A stretch of DNA of 64,000 bases, from assembly GCF_003402535.2 (NCBI RefSeq), contig NZ_AP025170.1, forward strand, positions 1,178,001-1,242,000, in the 5' to 3' direction. Below, piece after piece: positions 49,630 to 58,397 of the stretch (positions are counted from its first letter, which is position 1; each line of letters begins with the position of its first letter). This DNA comes from Cupriavidus sp. P-10 (GTDB lineage Bacteria > Pseudomonadota > Gammaproteobacteria > Burkholderiales > Burkholderiaceae). A program made the translations under genes and the position numbers. The notes beneath the pieces are model-generated. The model did no database searches. It was not told where the DNA came from and saw only the letters and a list, made by a program, of their open reading frames with translations.

Positions 49630-50415
49630 ATGGGTTTGTCGATCAATCTGGAAGGCAAGGTAGCGCTGGTCACCGGCGCGTCAAGCGGGCTTGGCTCGCG
49701 TTTCGCCACGGTCCTGGCGGCCGCTGGCGCCAAGGTGGTACTGGCCTCTCGCCGTACCGAGCGCCTCAAGGAACTGCGTGCGGCAATCGAGGCGGAGGGC
49801 GGCAGCGCCCACGTGGTGCGGCTCGACGTGACCGACCCGGACAGCATCCGCTCGGCGGTGGCGCATGCGGAGACCGAGGCCGGCTCGATCGACATCCTGG
49901 TTAACAATTCGGGCGTGTCGACCACGCAGAAGCTGACCGACGTCACCCCTGACGATTTCGATTTTGTCTTCGACACCAATACCCGCGGCGCCTTCTTCGT
50001 CGCGCAGGAAGTGGCCAAGCGCATGATCGCGCGGGCCAAGGGCGCCGAGAAGAACGGCAGCCCGCTGCCGCAGGCGCGCATCGTCAATGTCGCGTCGGTG
50101 GCTGGCCTGAAGGTGCTGTCGCAGATCGGCATCTATTGCATGAGCAAGGCGTCGGTGGTGCACATGACCAAGGCCATGGCGCTGGAATGGGCGCGCCATG
50201 GCATCAACACCAACGCGATCTGTCCCGGCTATATCGATACCGAGATCAACCACCACCACTGGGACTCGGACGCCGGCCAGAAGCTGATCCAGATGCTGCC
50301 GCGCAAGCGCCTGGGCAAGCCCGACGATCTCGACGGCTTGCTGTTGCTGCTGGCGTCCGACCAGTCGCAATTCATCAACGGTGCCGTGATCACCGCCGAC
50401 GACGGCATGGTCTGA
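49630..50415 (+). CDS. SDR-family oxidoreductase
   Basis: This encodes 261 aa from ATG 49630, with GAGG upstream; an in-frame ATG at 49576 would add 18 residues. TGASSGLG is at 15-22, the usual NNAG reads NNSG (92-95), and the catalytic residues are S156, Y169 and K173 (YCMSK). It probably oxidises or reduces a hydroxyl or keto group, maybe a 3-hydroxyacyl-CoA. It is the first gene after the divergent ETF-QO, and the TRAP transporter operon follows after a 279-bp gap. Confidence 0.87.
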   Translation: MGLSINLEGKVALVTGASSGLGSRFATVLAAAGAKVVLASRRTERLKELRAAIEAEGGSAHVVRLDVTDPDSIRSAVAHAETEAGSIDILVNNSGVSTTQKLTDVTPDDFDFVFDTNTRGAFFVAQEVAKRMIARAKGAEKNGSPLPQARIVNVASVAGLKVLSQIGIYCMSKASVVHMTKAMALEWARHGINTNAICPGYIDTEINHHHWDSDAGQKLIQMLPRKRLGKPDDLDGLLLLLASDQSQFINGAVITADDGMV

Positions 50416-50615
50416 CTCCGGCCGCCGGCGCCGCGCCGCCCGCTTTCTACCCGCTACCTGCCCGCGCGCCACAAGCGTGCGGCGGGGCATCCCAGCTGTC
50501 CACCCCAGGGCTTATCCGGTCCCCTTGGGCGGGCTTTTCGAGCGCGGCTTCCAGTTCCCCATCAAAGAAAGTTGATGCGCGTCGTGCCAGTCTTGGCATA
50601 ATCCGCCATGTCTTT

Positions 50616-50626
50616 AGACTAAGTCT
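50616..50626. promoter_or_regulatory. Palindrome AGACT-A-AGTCT before the TRAP operon
   Basis: A perfect 11-bp palindrome lies about 70 bp upstream of the TRAP small-permease start. GTCTTTA occurs on both sides (GTCTTTAGACTAAGTCTTTA), so it also reads as two direct repeats. It is a candidate operator; no regulator gene is adjacent. Confidence 0.45.
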
Positions 50627-50694
50627 TTACATACAAGCAAAAAATGCCGCAGTGGCCGCCTGGCCCAAGCGGCCCTGGACCGGAGGCCGGGGAG

Positions 50695-51297
50695 ATGGAG
50701 CAACAAGAAGAGGCACGGCGCAATGCCGTGCCGCAACACGTCGTCGATTCCGCGGTGATCCCGCGGGCGGCAGACGAAGCGCAGGACACTGAATTCCGGG
50801 TTTCACCCCGCCTCGAGGACTGGATTGGCGTGATCGTGATGCTGCTGCTGGTAGGCATCACCTTCGCCAACGTGGTAGTCCGCTATTTCACTGACGAGTC
50901 GTTTGCCTGGACCGAGGAATTCTCGGTCTTCCTGATGATCGTGCTGGCACTGGTCGCGGGCAGCGCCGCGGTGGCGCGCAATCGCAATATCCGCATCGAA
51001 TTCTTCTTTGAGCGCGGCAGCGCGGCGCGCCAGCGCCGGCTGGCGATCCTGTCGGCGCTGGCGGTGGCCGTGATGTTCATCGCGCTGGCAGTATTGGGTG
51101 CGCGCATCACCTGGGATGAGTACACCTTTGGCGAAACCTCGCCGGGCATCGGCGTGCCGAGCTGGTGGTACTCGATCTGGCTGCCGGTGCTGTCGGCCGG
51201 CATTGCGCTGCGCGCGCTGGGCCTGGCGTTGCGCAACGTGCGTGCGCTCAAGGCGCTGCATGAAGAGAACCGGATGGCGAAGGAGCGTTTGCAATGA
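50695..51297 (+). CDS. TRAP transporter small permease (DctQ type)
   Basis: This encodes 200 aa from ATG 50695, chosen because GGAGG lies 15 nt upstream; a longer frame from 50644 lacks a ribosome site. Four hydrophobic helices (about residues 39-58, 71-95, 113-137, 155-173) and WTEEFSVFLMIVLALVAGSAAVARNRNIRIEFF match DctQ. Its stop overlaps the large-permease start (ATGA). Confidence 0.9.
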   Translation: MEQQEEARRNAVPQHVVDSAVIPRAADEAQDTEFRVSPRLEDWIGVIVMLLLVGITFANVVVRYFTDESFAWTEEFSVFLMIVLALVAGSAAVARNRNIRIEFFFERGSAARQRRLAILSALAVAVMFIALAVLGARITWDEYTFGETSPGIGVPSWWYSIWLPVLSAGIALRALGLALRNVRALKALHEENRMAKERLQ

Positions 51298-52598
51298 CGC
51301 TGGTTGCCATCATCCTGTTTGTGGTCTTTATCGGCCTGATGCTGCTGGGCGTGCCCATCGGCGTGTCGCTGGGGCTGGGCGGCCTGATCGCGATCGGCCT
51401 GTCCAACCTGGATACCCAGATGTTCGGCCTGCTGGCCGTGCCGCAGAACTTCTACGCCGGGCTGGCCAAGTACCCGCTGCTGGCGATCCCGATGTTCGTG
51501 CTGGTGGGGTCGATCTTCGACCGTTCCGGCGTGGCGCAGCGGCTGGTGACCTTTGCCATCGCCGTCGTCGGGCGCGGACCGGGCATGCTGCCGCTGGTGG
51601 CGATCCTGGTGGCGATGTTCCTCGGCGGCATTTCCGGCTCGGGTCCGGCCAACGCGGCCGCGGTCGGCGGCGTGATGATCGCGGCGATGTCGCGGGCGGG
51701 GTATCCCGGTTCGTACAGCGCCGCGGTGGTCGGCGCGGCGGCCGCGACCGACATCCTGATCCCGCCGTCGGTGGCCTTCATCATCTACAGCGTGCTGGTA
51801 CCCGGCGCGTCGGTGCCGGCACTGTTCGCCGCGGGCATGATTCCGGGCGTGCTGGCCGGCGTGGCGCTGATCGTGCCGGCGGTGTGGCTGGCTCGCAAGC
51901 ACAACATGGGTGCCGCCGAGGCTGCGCTGCCGCGTCCGCCGTTCTGGAAGAGCCTGCGCGAAGCGGCGTGGGGCCTGGTGGCGCCGTTCCTGATCCTGGG
52001 TGGCATGCGCGCCGGCTGGTTCACGCCGACCGAAGCCGCCGTGGTGGCGGTGGTGTACGGCCTCTTCGTCGGCATGGTGGTGTACCGCAGCATCGGCATG
52101 CGCGACCTGTTCACGATCTTCCAGGAAGCGGCCGAGACCTCGGCGGTGATCCTGCTGGTGGTCGCGCTGGCCGGCATCTTCGCCTATGCGCTGTCTACGC
52201 TGGGCGTGATCGATCCGCTGGCGCACGCCATCGCCAATTCCGGCCTGGGCGAGTACGGCGTGCTGGCGCTGATCGTGCTGCTGCTGATGACGGTAGGCAT
52301 GTTCCTGGACGGCATCTCGATCTTCCTGATCTTCGTGCCGCTGCTGCTGCCGATCGCCAATGCCTTCCACTGGAACCCGGTGTGGTTCGGCGTGGTGCTG
52401 ACGCTGAAGGTGGCGCTGGGCCAGTTCACGCCGCCGCTGGCCGTGAACCTGATGGTGTCGTGCCGGATCGCCCGCGTGCGCATGGAAGAGACCGTGCCCT
52501 GGGTGATCTGGATGCTGCTGGCGATGTTCGTTGCCATGCTGATGGTGCTGGCCTATCCGCCGCTGGCGACCTGGCTGCCGGAATACCTCGGCTATTGA
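51294..52598 (+). CDS. TRAP transporter large permease (DctM type)
   Basis: This encodes 434 aa with about 12 hydrophobic segments. Family motifs LGVPIGVSLGLGGLIAIG, GGISGSGPANAAAVGGVMI and LILVALAGIF-type helices are present. It is the sodium-coupled transport subunit and works with the small permease and the periplasmic binding protein encoded 61 bp downstream. The first gene overlap suggests tight coupling. Confidence 0.94.
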   Translation: MTLVAIILFVVFIGLMLLGVPIGVSLGLGGLIAIGLSNLDTQMFGLLAVPQNFYAGLAKYPLLAIPMFVLVGSIFDRSGVAQRLVTFAIAVVGRGPGMLPLVAILVAMFLGGISGSGPANAAAVGGVMIAAMSRAGYPGSYSAAVVGAAAATDILIPPSVAFIIYSVLVPGASVPALFAAGMIPGVLAGVALIVPAVWLARKHNMGAAEAALPRPPFWKSLREAAWGLVAPFLILGGMRAGWFTPTEAAVVAVVYGLFVGMVVYRSIGMRDLFTIFQEAAETSAVILLVVALAGIFAYALSTLGVIDPLAHAIANSGLGEYGVLALIVLLLMTVGMFLDGISIFLIFVPLLLPIANAFHWNPVWFGVVLTLKVALGQFTPPLAVNLMVSCRIARVRMEETVPWVIWMLLAMFVAMLMVLAYPPLATWLPEYLGY

Positions 52599-52659
52599 TC
52601 GCTGTTGACTTCACTTTGCATTCACAAACAAGAATTGACGATTCCCGAGAGGAGATAAG

Positions 52660-53688
52660 ATGAAACGTCGTGCCCTGATGCTCGCAACGGCCGCCGCCAT
52701 TGCCGCTTCCGCCTTCGCCCCCCCCGGCGCGATGGCGCAGACCTACAAGTCCGAGTACAAGATGTCGCTGGTGCTCGGCCCGGCCTTCCCGTGGGGCAAG
52801 GGTGGCGAGATCTGGGCCGACCTGGTCAAGCAGCGCACCAATGGCCGCATCAATATCAAGCTGTACCCGGGCACCTCGCTGGTGGCCGGCGACCAGACCC
52901 GCGAGTTCTCGGCGATCCGCCAGGGCGTGATCGACATGGCGGTCGGCTCGACCATCAACTGGTCGCCGCAGGTCAAGGAACTGAACCTGTTCTCGCTGCC
53001 GTTCCTGATGCCGGACTACAAGGCGCTGGACGCACTGACGCAGGGCGAAGTCGGCAAGTCGATCTTCACCACGCTGGAAAAGGCCGGCGTGGTGCCGCTG
53101 GCCTGGGGCGAGAACGGCTTCCGCGAGGTGTCGAACTCCAAGCGGGAGATCCGCAAGCCGGAAGACCTCAAGGGCATGAAGCTGCGCGTGGTGGGCTCGC
53201 CGCTGTACATCGAGACCTTCAACGCGCTGGGCGCCAACCCGACGCAGATGAGCTGGGCCGACGCGCAGCCGGCGATGGCCTCGGGCGCCGTGGACGGCCA
53301 GGAGAACCCGCAGTCGGTGTTCGCCGCCGCCAAGCTGTACACGGTGGGCCAGAAGTTCGTCACCGCCTGGGGCTACGTGGCTGACCCGCTGATCTTCGTG
53401 GTCAACAAGCAGATCTGGGAAAGCTGGACCCCGGCTGACCGCGAGATCGTCAAGCAGGCCGCCATCGACGCCGGCAAGCAGGAAATCGTGCTCGCCCGCA
53501 AGGGCCTGGCCGAGGCCGGCGCGCCCGCCTGGAAGGAAATGGAAGGCCACGGCGTCAAGGTCACGCACCTGACGCCGGCCGAGCATGACGCCTTCCGCAA
53601 GGCGACCGCCAAGGTCTACGACAAGTGGAAGAAGCAGATCGGCGCCGACCTGGTGACCAAGGCTGAAGGCGCGATCGCCAAGCGCTAA
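52660..53688 (+). CDS. TRAP transporter solute-binding protein (DctP type)
   Basis: This encodes 342 aa with a signal peptide ending at AMA (residue 26). The binding-site arginine region KGMKLRVVGSPLYIETFNALGANPTQM and AMASGAVDGQENP are standard DctP motifs. The conserved Arg of KLRV binds the substrate carboxylate, so the substrate is likely an organic acid. GGAG lies upstream of the ATG. The strong hairpin after the stop ends the operon or lowers thioesterase expression. Confidence 0.93.
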   Translation: MKRRALMLATAAAIAASAFAPPGAMAQTYKSEYKMSLVLGPAFPWGKGGEIWADLVKQRTNGRINIKLYPGTSLVAGDQTREFSAIRQGVIDMAVGSTINWSPQVKELNLFSLPFLMPDYKALDALTQGEVGKSIFTTLEKAGVVPLAWGENGFREVSNSKREIRKPEDLKGMKLRVVGSPLYIETFNALGANPTQMSWADAQPAMASGAVDGQENPQSVFAAAKLYTVGQKFVTAWGYVADPLIFVVNKQIWESWTPADREIVKQAAIDAGKQEIVLARKGLAEAGAPAWKEMEGHGVKVTHLTPAEHDAFRKATAKVYDKWKKQIGADLVTKAEGAIAKR

Positions 53689-53697
53689 GTCACGAAG

Positions 53698-53723
53698 CAG
53701 GCCCGCCAGTGTTGGCGGGCCTG
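53698..53723 (+). terminator. Hairpin after the TRAP operon
   Basis: CAGGCCCGCC (53698-53707) pairs perfectly with GGCGGGCCTG (53714-53723) around a 6-nt loop, 9 bp after the DctP stop. TTGCATT follows, so the T-tract is weak and read-through into the next gene is likely. Confidence 0.65.
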
Positions 53724-53740
53724 TTGCATTGGAGGCTGTG

Positions 53741-54142
53741 ATGAAACACGTCTATACGGTGGTCATGCCGATCCGCTGGGGCGACATGGATGCGATGGGC
53801 CATGTCAACAACACCGTCTATTTCCAGTACCTGGAGCAGGCGCGCATAGAGTGGTTCGCGTCGCTGGGGCGCGGCGGCAAGGATCCGCAAGGGCAGGGCC
53901 CGGTCATCATCAATGCGCATATGACCTTCCTGAAGCAGTTGCGCTATCCGGGGGATATCGAGTGTCGGGTCTATGCCGGGCAGCTGGGGCGTACCAGTTT
54001 CGAGACGCGCATGGAGATCCGGCGTACCGATCTGCCCGACGTGGTCTGGGCAGAGGGCGGGGCCAAGGTGGTGTGGTGCGATTATTCGGTGGAGAAGTCG
54101 GTGCCGGTGCCCCCGGAAATCCGCGCGATCATCGAGGGTTGA
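53741..54142 (+). CDS. Acyl-CoA thioesterase (4HBT family)
   Basis: This encodes 133 aa from ATG 53741, with GGAGG upstream. The hot-dog motif is WGDMDAMGHVNNTVYFQYLEQAR with the family's Asp at D17. It hydrolyses a thioester, but the acyl group cannot be told from sequence. It is downstream of the TRAP genes behind a weak terminator and converges on the PAS-LuxR gene 3 bp away. Confidence 0.88.
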   Translation: MKHVYTVVMPIRWGDMDAMGHVNNTVYFQYLEQARIEWFASLGRGGKDPQGQGPVIINAHMTFLKQLRYPGDIECRVYAGQLGRTSFETRMEIRRTDLPDVVWAEGGAKVVWCDYSVEKSVPVPPEIRAIIEG

Positions 54143-54145
54143 GCT

Positions 54146-54691
54146 TCAGTGGTTGACCAGCCGCTGGACCAGGTCGACCGACGTGCTCGCCCCATACTTC
54201 TTCATCAACCGCGCGCGGTAGATATCCACCGTGCGAGGGCTGATTGCCAGCAGCTTGCCGATCTGCTTGCTGGTCTTCCCCTCCACCAGCTGCGCCGCGA
54301 TGTCGCGCTCGCGCGCGGTCAGCTCGGCCGTGACCTGCCGCTTCTGCGACAGGTCCTCAAAGGTCCAGATCCCCGCGCCCAGCGGCTGCGAACGATCGAG
54401 CGCGCGCCCGGTGACATGGCACCAGAACAGCTCGCCGCCGGCGCGCTTCATGATGCGCTCGTCCGAGTACATGCCGTGCTTGTTCATGATCGGCACGATG
54501 CGCGCGCCGGTGCGCTCGAATTCGTCCGGGGTGGGGTAGAGCACCTGGAACGACTGGCCCAGCAGCGCCTCGCGCGTCGTGCCGAAAATGCGGCAGACTT
54601 CTTCGTTGCAGTCTTCGATCACGCGCTCGCGTGACAGCACCAGGCCCACGGGGGCGAGCTGGAAAGCGGTCTGGTAGTCGATGGCGGGCAT
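54146..54691 (-). CDS. PAS-LuxR transcriptional regulator
   Basis: This encodes 181 aa. A PAS sensor domain (about 10-115: FQLAPVGLVLSRERVIEDCNEEVCRIFG) is followed by a LuxR/FixJ-type helix-turn-helix (LTARERDIAAQLVEGKTSKQIGKLLAISPRTVDIYRARL, from 124). There is no receiver domain, so signalling is by ligand binding to PAS, not phosphorylation. It is divergent from scoAB, which is the natural candidate target. A TTACGTAA palindrome lies 15 bp upstream of its start. Confidence 0.88.
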   Translation of the reverse strand: MPAIDYQTAFQLAPVGLVLSRERVIEDCNEEVCRIFGTTREALLGQSFQVLYPTPDEFERTGARIVPIMNKHGMYSDERIMKRAGGELFWCHVTGRALDRSQPLGAGIWTFEDLSQKRQVTAELTARERDIAAQLVEGKTSKQIGKLLAISPRTVDIYRARLMKKYGASTSVDLVQRLVNH

Positions 54692-54705
54692 CTACTTATG
54701 TATTT

Positions 54706-54713
54706 TTACGTAA
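54706..54713. promoter_or_regulatory. TTACGTAA palindrome with repeated CGTA
   Basis: The 8-bp palindrome sits between the PAS-LuxR and scoA genes. CGTA recurs at 54709, 54717 and 54735. A -10-like TACAAT for scoA is at 54785-54790. The set is a plausible binding region for the PAS-LuxR protein; this is inferred from position. Confidence 0.4.
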
Positions 54714-54871
54714 TGGCGTAGCCGGCGGGGCTTGCGTATCCTGTCGGTCGGACGAGAGACGGTGGTAATCGCCGATTGTACCGTTACAATTTCCCTGCGT
54801 CGCCCGCCGCACAAGCCGGCGGGGGAAGCACGACAGCGGAACCCCGAGGAACTACCGAGGAAGGAGCGAAC

Positions 54872-55573
54872 ATGAACAAGGTCCACGCCAGCGCCGCAGA
54901 AGCGCTTGCAGGCGTCGTCCGCGACGGCCAGACGATCGCCGTTGGCGGTTTCGGGCTGTGCGGCATCCCCGAGGCGCTGATCGTCGCGCTGCGCGACAGC
55001 GGCGCCAAGCAGCTTACCTGCATCTCCAACAATGCCGGCGTCGACGGCTTCGGGCTGGGCCTGCTGCTGGCCACCCGCCAGATCAAGAAGATGATCTCGT
55101 CCTACGTGGGCGAGAACAAGGAATTCGAGCGCCAGTACCTGGCCGGTGAACTCGAGCTGGAATTCACCCCGCAAGGCACGCTGGCCGAGAAGCTGCGCGC
55201 CGGCGGCTCCGGCATCCCGGCGTTCTTCACCAAGACCGGTGTCGGCACCATCGTCGCCGAAGGCAAGGAAATCCGCGAATTCGACGGCGAGCAATACGTG
55301 ATGGAGCGTTCGCTGACCGCCGACGTCGCGCTGGTCAAGGCCTGGAAGGCCGACAAGGCCGGCAACCTGGTGTTCCGCCGCACCGCGCGCAACTTCAACC
55401 CGATGTGCGCGATGGCAGGCAAGGTCACCGTGGCCGAGGTCGAGCAGATCGTCGAGACCGGCGAACTGGATCCGGACGAGATCCACCTGGCAGGCATCTT
55501 CGTGCAGCGCCTGGTGCTGAACACCAATCCCGAGAAACGCATCGAGCAGCGCACCGTGCGCGCGGCCAGCTAA
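54872..55573 (+). CDS. scoA: Succinyl-CoA:3-ketoacid CoA-transferase subunit A
   Basis: This encodes 233 aa from ATG 54872, with AAGGAG upstream. It is the class I CoA-transferase alpha subunit: [13 protein letters not shown] near residue 27 and the later [15 protein letters not shown]. With ScoB it transfers CoA from succinyl-CoA to acetoacetate, bringing acetoacetate from 3-hydroxybutyrate oxidation into central metabolism. This fits the 3-hydroxybutyrate dehydrogenase gene 2.5 kb downstream. Confidence 0.95.
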   Translation: MNKVHASAAEALAGVVRDGQTIAVGGFGLCGIPEALIVALRDSGAKQLTCISNNAGVDGFGLGLLLATRQIKKMISSYVGENKEFERQYLAGELELEFTPQGTLAEKLRAGGSGIPAFFTKTGVGTIVAEGKEIREFDGEQYVMERSLTADVALVKAWKADKAGNLVFRRTARNFNPMCAMAGKVTVAEVEQIVETGELDPDEIHLAGIFVQRLVLNTNPEKRIEQRTVRAAS

Positions 55574-55585
55574 GGAGACACCATC

Positions 55586-56224
55586 ATGGCATGGACACGT
55601 GACGAAATGGCCTCGCGCGCCGCGGCCGAGCTGCAGGACGGTTTCTACGTCAACCTGGGCATCGGCCTGCCGACGCTGGTTGCCAACTGGGTGCCCGAGG
55701 GCATGGAAGTGTGGCTGCAGTCCGAGAACGGCCTGCTCGGTATCGGCCCGTTCCCGACCGAAGACCAGGTCGACGCCGACATGATCAACGCCGGCAAGCA
55801 GACCGTGACGACGCTGCCGGGCTCGTCGATCTTCTCGTCGGCCGACTCGTTCGGGATGATCCGCGGCGGCCACATCAACCTGGCCATCCTGGGCGCGATG
55901 CAGGTCAGCGAGAAGGGCGACCTGGCCAACTGGATGATCCCGGGCAAGATGGTCAAGGGCATGGGCGGCGCGATGGACCTGGTCGCAGGCGTCGGCCGCG
56001 TGGTGGTGCTGATGGAACACACCGCCAAGAAGAAGGACGGCACCGAGGACATCAAGATCCTGAAGCAGTGCAACCTGCCGCTGACCGGCGTGGGCGTGGT
56101 CAATCGCATCATCACCGACCTGGGCGTGATCGACGTGACCCCGGAAGGCCTGAAGCTGGTCGAGACCGCCCCGGGCATCAGCCGCGAGGAAATCCAGGCG
56201 AAGACTGGCGCGCCGCTGCTGTAA
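55586..56224 (+). CDS. scoB: Succinyl-CoA:3-ketoacid CoA-transferase subunit B
   Basis: This encodes 212 aa, 12 bp after scoA, with AAGGAG upstream. The catalytic glutamate is in the SENG motif (E47, [10 protein letters not shown]), and [11 protein letters not shown] is typical of the beta subunit. It completes the SCOT heteromer. Confidence 0.95.
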   Translation: MAWTRDEMASRAAAELQDGFYVNLGIGLPTLVANWVPEGMEVWLQSENGLLGIGPFPTEDQVDADMINAGKQTVTTLPGSSIFSSADSFGMIRGGHINLAILGAMQVSEKGDLANWMIPGKMVKGMGGAMDLVAGVGRVVVLMEHTAKKKDGTEDIKILKQCNLPLTGVGVVNRIITDLGVIDVTPEGLKLVETAPGISREEIQAKTGAPLL

Positions 56225-56250
56225 GCAAGCCTTCGGCGATTGCCTGACGG

Positions 56251-56283
56251 GCCCTGTGGCGCACTGCGCCCCAGGGCTTTTTT
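56251..56283 (+). terminator. Intrinsic terminator of scoAB
   Basis: GCCCTG-T-GGCGC pairs with GCGCC-C-CAGGGC (stem 56251-56277, one mismatch) and six T follow (56278-56283). It lies 26 bp after the scoB stop. Confidence 0.9.
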
Positions 56284-56430
56284 CATTTGGTGCGCGGGGT
56301 AACCGACGACGCCAATCGGCTGTCCGGGCTAGCTCTATCGGCGAATGGCCCGCCCGCGCACAAGTCACTATGCTGGCCGCTTCCCAGCAGGCGTGTTCCT
56401 GCCAACACAAGTCTTTACGGAAGGTGCGCG

Positions 56431-56811
56431 ATGCCGGCTTCCCCCACCCGATCCCTGCCACTGGTGTACGCCTGCTCCGGCTGCTCCAGCGTGGCGCAAC
56501 TGGCCAATGCCTGCGCGGTGCGGCTGGACCGCAGCGGCCGCGCCGAAATGTCGTGCATCAGCGGCGTGGGCGGCGGCGTGCCGGTGCTGACGCGCGTGGC
56601 GCAATCGGGCCGGCCGATCCTGGCGCTGGACGGTTGCCCGCTGGCGTGCGTGCAGGCTTGCCTGGCAAACGTGGGCGTGGTGCCGGACCAGCATTTGGTG
56701 CTGAACCGGCTGGGTGCGGTCAAGCGCCAGCACGGCGAATGCACCGAGGGCGAGACCGAGTCGGTATGGCGGGAAGTTGAAGCGGCCTTGGAAAGCCTTG
56801 CGGGTGTGTAG
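56431..56811 (+). CDS. DGC-type putative zinc-binding protein
   Basis: This encodes 126 aa from ATG 56431, with GGAAGG upstream. Cys-rich motifs CSGCSS at the start and ALDGCPLACVQACL in the middle match the DGC family of putative metal-binding proteins. The function is unknown; metal or redox chemistry is likely. It is close to another Cys-motif protein (DUF411) on the opposite strand. Confidence 0.8.
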   Translation: MPASPTRSLPLVYACSGCSSVAQLANACAVRLDRSGRAEMSCISGVGGGVPVLTRVAQSGRPILALDGCPLACVQACLANVGVVPDQHLVLNRLGAVKRQHGECTEGETESVWREVEAALESLAGV

Positions 56812-56861
56812 GGCAGGCCGGACGCGCGGCGGCGCATCCGGCGGGGCGGCTGGGCGGCGCC

Positions 56862-57350
56862 TTAGGCCGCCGGCTTGTTGTAGCGTGCGAACACCGAGGC
56901 CGCGCCGTCGGCCTTGACCAGCAGCACGTCGAAGGGATCCTTGCGCGAGCCCTGTTCCATGCCGGGCGAGCCGACCGGCATGCCCGGCACCGCCAGCCCG
57001 ACCGCCTTGGGTTTGGCGGCCAGCAGCTTGCGGATATCGGCCGCCGGCACGTGCCCCTCGATCGCATAGCCGCCGATATAGCCGGTATGGCAGGAGCCGA
57101 AGCGCTCCGGCATGCCGAAGCGCTTGCGGTATTCGCCGGTATCCTCGACGTCATGCACCGTCACGGTGAAGCCGTTTGCGCGCAGGTGCTTGACCCATTC
57201 CTCGCAGCAGCCGCACAGCGGGCTCTTGTAGACCTCGATGGCCAGGGGCTTGGCTTGCGCAAACGCATCGGCCGCGGGCCCGAGCACGCCCACGGCGAGC
57301 GTGCCGAGCGCCAGCGCGCCCAGGGTGCCAAGTAAACGTCGTCGTTGCAT
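56862..57350 (-). CDS. DUF411 metal-binding protein
   Basis: This encodes 162 aa from the ATG at 57350, with GGAG upstream. The N-terminal leader contains RRR followed by a hydrophobic stretch to about residue 30 and may be exported by Sec or Tat. The core motif SPLCGCCEEWV is a thioredoxin-like CxxC variant, with a later CHTGYIGGYAIEGHVPA. DUF411 proteins are often near copper resistance genes, but none are near here. It converges on the DGC gene and is upstream of nothing coding in its own direction. Confidence 0.85.
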   Translation of the reverse strand: MQRRRLLGTLGALALGTLAVGVLGPAADAFAQAKPLAIEVYKSPLCGCCEEWVKHLRANGFTVTVHDVEDTGEYRKRFGMPERFGSCHTGYIGGYAIEGHVPAADIRKLLAAKPKAVGLAVPGMPVGSPGMEQGSRKDPFDVLLVKADGAASVFARYNKPAA

Positions 57351-57367
57351 CCGTTGCTCCTTGTCTT

Positions 57368-57393
57368 GCCGCCGGACTGTGCCGCCGGACTGT
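57368..57393. repeat. Two 13-bp tandem repeats
   Basis: GCCGCCGGACTGT occurs twice without spacer in the 49-bp gap between the DUF411 start and the hbdH stop. No function is evident; it likely arose by slippage. Confidence 0.8.
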
Positions 57394-57399
57394 GCCGTC

Positions 57400-58176
57400 T
57401 TACTGCGCGACCCAGCCGCCATCCATGTTCCAGATTGCACCGCGCACCTGCCGGGCCGCGTCGGACGACAGGAACACGGCCAGCGCGCCCAGTTCGTCGG
57501 GCGTCACGAATTCCCCCGAGGGCTGCTTCTCCAGCACCAGCTCGCGCTTGGCCTGTTCGACCGGGATGCCTTCCTTCTGCGCGCGTGCTTCCACCTGCTT
57601 CTGCACCAGCGGCGTCAGGACCCAGCCCGGGCAGATCGCGTTGGCGGTCACGCCGGTCTGCGCGGTTTCCAGCGCAATTACCTTGGTCAGGCCGACGATG
57701 CCGTGCTTGGCTGCCACGTAGGCCGATTTCTGCGCCGACGCCACCAGCCCGTGCGCCGAGGCCACGTTGATGATGCGGCCCCAGTTCTTCTGGCGCATGC
57801 CGGGCAGCACGAGGCGGGTGGTGTGGAAAGCGGAGGTCAGGTTGATGGCGATGATGGCGTCCCAGCGCTCCGTGGGAAAGTCCTCGATCGGCGCCACATG
57901 CTGGATGCCGGCGTTGTTGACCAGGATGTTGGCGCCGCCGAAGTCGGCCTGCGCATAGCGCATCATGTCCTCGATCTCTGCCGACTTGCTCATGTCCGCG
58001 CCGTGGTAGCCGACCTTGATGCCCTGGCCGGCCTGCGCGATCTCGTTCTTTGCGGCGTCCGCGTCACCAAAGCCATTGACGATGATGTTGGCGCCCTGGG
58101 CCGCCAGCGCCTTTGCGATGCCGAGCCCGATACCACTGGTCGAGCCAGTCACCAGAGCGGTCTTGCCTTTGAGCAT
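57400..58176 (-). CDS. hbdH: 3-hydroxybutyrate dehydrogenase
   Basis: This encodes 258 aa from the ATG at 58176, with GGAGG upstream. SDR motifs: TGSTSGIG (10-17), NNAG (87-90), catalytic S140, Y153 and K157. The sequence NNAGIQHVAPIEDFP and the C-terminal WVLTPLVQKQVEARA match bacterial 3-hydroxybutyrate dehydrogenases (NAD+). It oxidises 3-hydroxybutyrate, released from poly(3-hydroxybutyrate), to acetoacetate, the substrate of ScoAB. Confidence 0.93.
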   Translation of the reverse strand: MLKGKTALVTGSTSGIGLGIAKALAAQGANIIVNGFGDADAAKNEIAQAGQGIKVGYHGADMSKSAEIEDMMRYAQADFGGANILVNNAGIQHVAPIEDFPTERWDAIIAINLTSAFHTTRLVLPGMRQKNWGRIINVASAHGLVASAQKSAYVAAKHGIVGLTKVIALETAQTGVTANAICPGWVLTPLVQKQVEARAQKEGIPVEQAKRELVLEKQPSGEFVTPDELGALAVFLSSDAARQVRGAIWNMDGGWVAQ

Positions 58177-58304
58177 GTAAGCCTCCGTCGAGAGAGAGAT
58201 TCCACAGGAAGGAAAGGGCGGCCCGGGTGGCCGGGACCGCCTGGTCTGGGACAACCACGCACCAGCATGTGGCGCGTGCGGTGGCGCAGACAGTGTGCTG
58301 TGGC

Positions 58305-58328
58305 ATTGTACCCGGTGCGGCGTACAAT
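58305..58328. promoter_or_regulatory. Inverted repeat with mirrored -10 boxes between hbdH and the oligomer hydrolase
   Basis: ATTGTAC (58305-58311) and GTACAAT (58322-58328) are perfect 7-bp arms around a 10-bp spacer. Each arm contains TACAAT reading outward on its own strand, so both divergent genes could use one arm as the -10 box. A repressor bound here would block both promoters. The element is visible; the use is inferred. Confidence 0.6.
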
Positions 58329-58397
58329 CCAGTTTTGCTCAACTACCGGCAGCGCCGCTTTTTTTCGCGGTCCCGGCCGGGTCCGTCAGGAGTTCAG

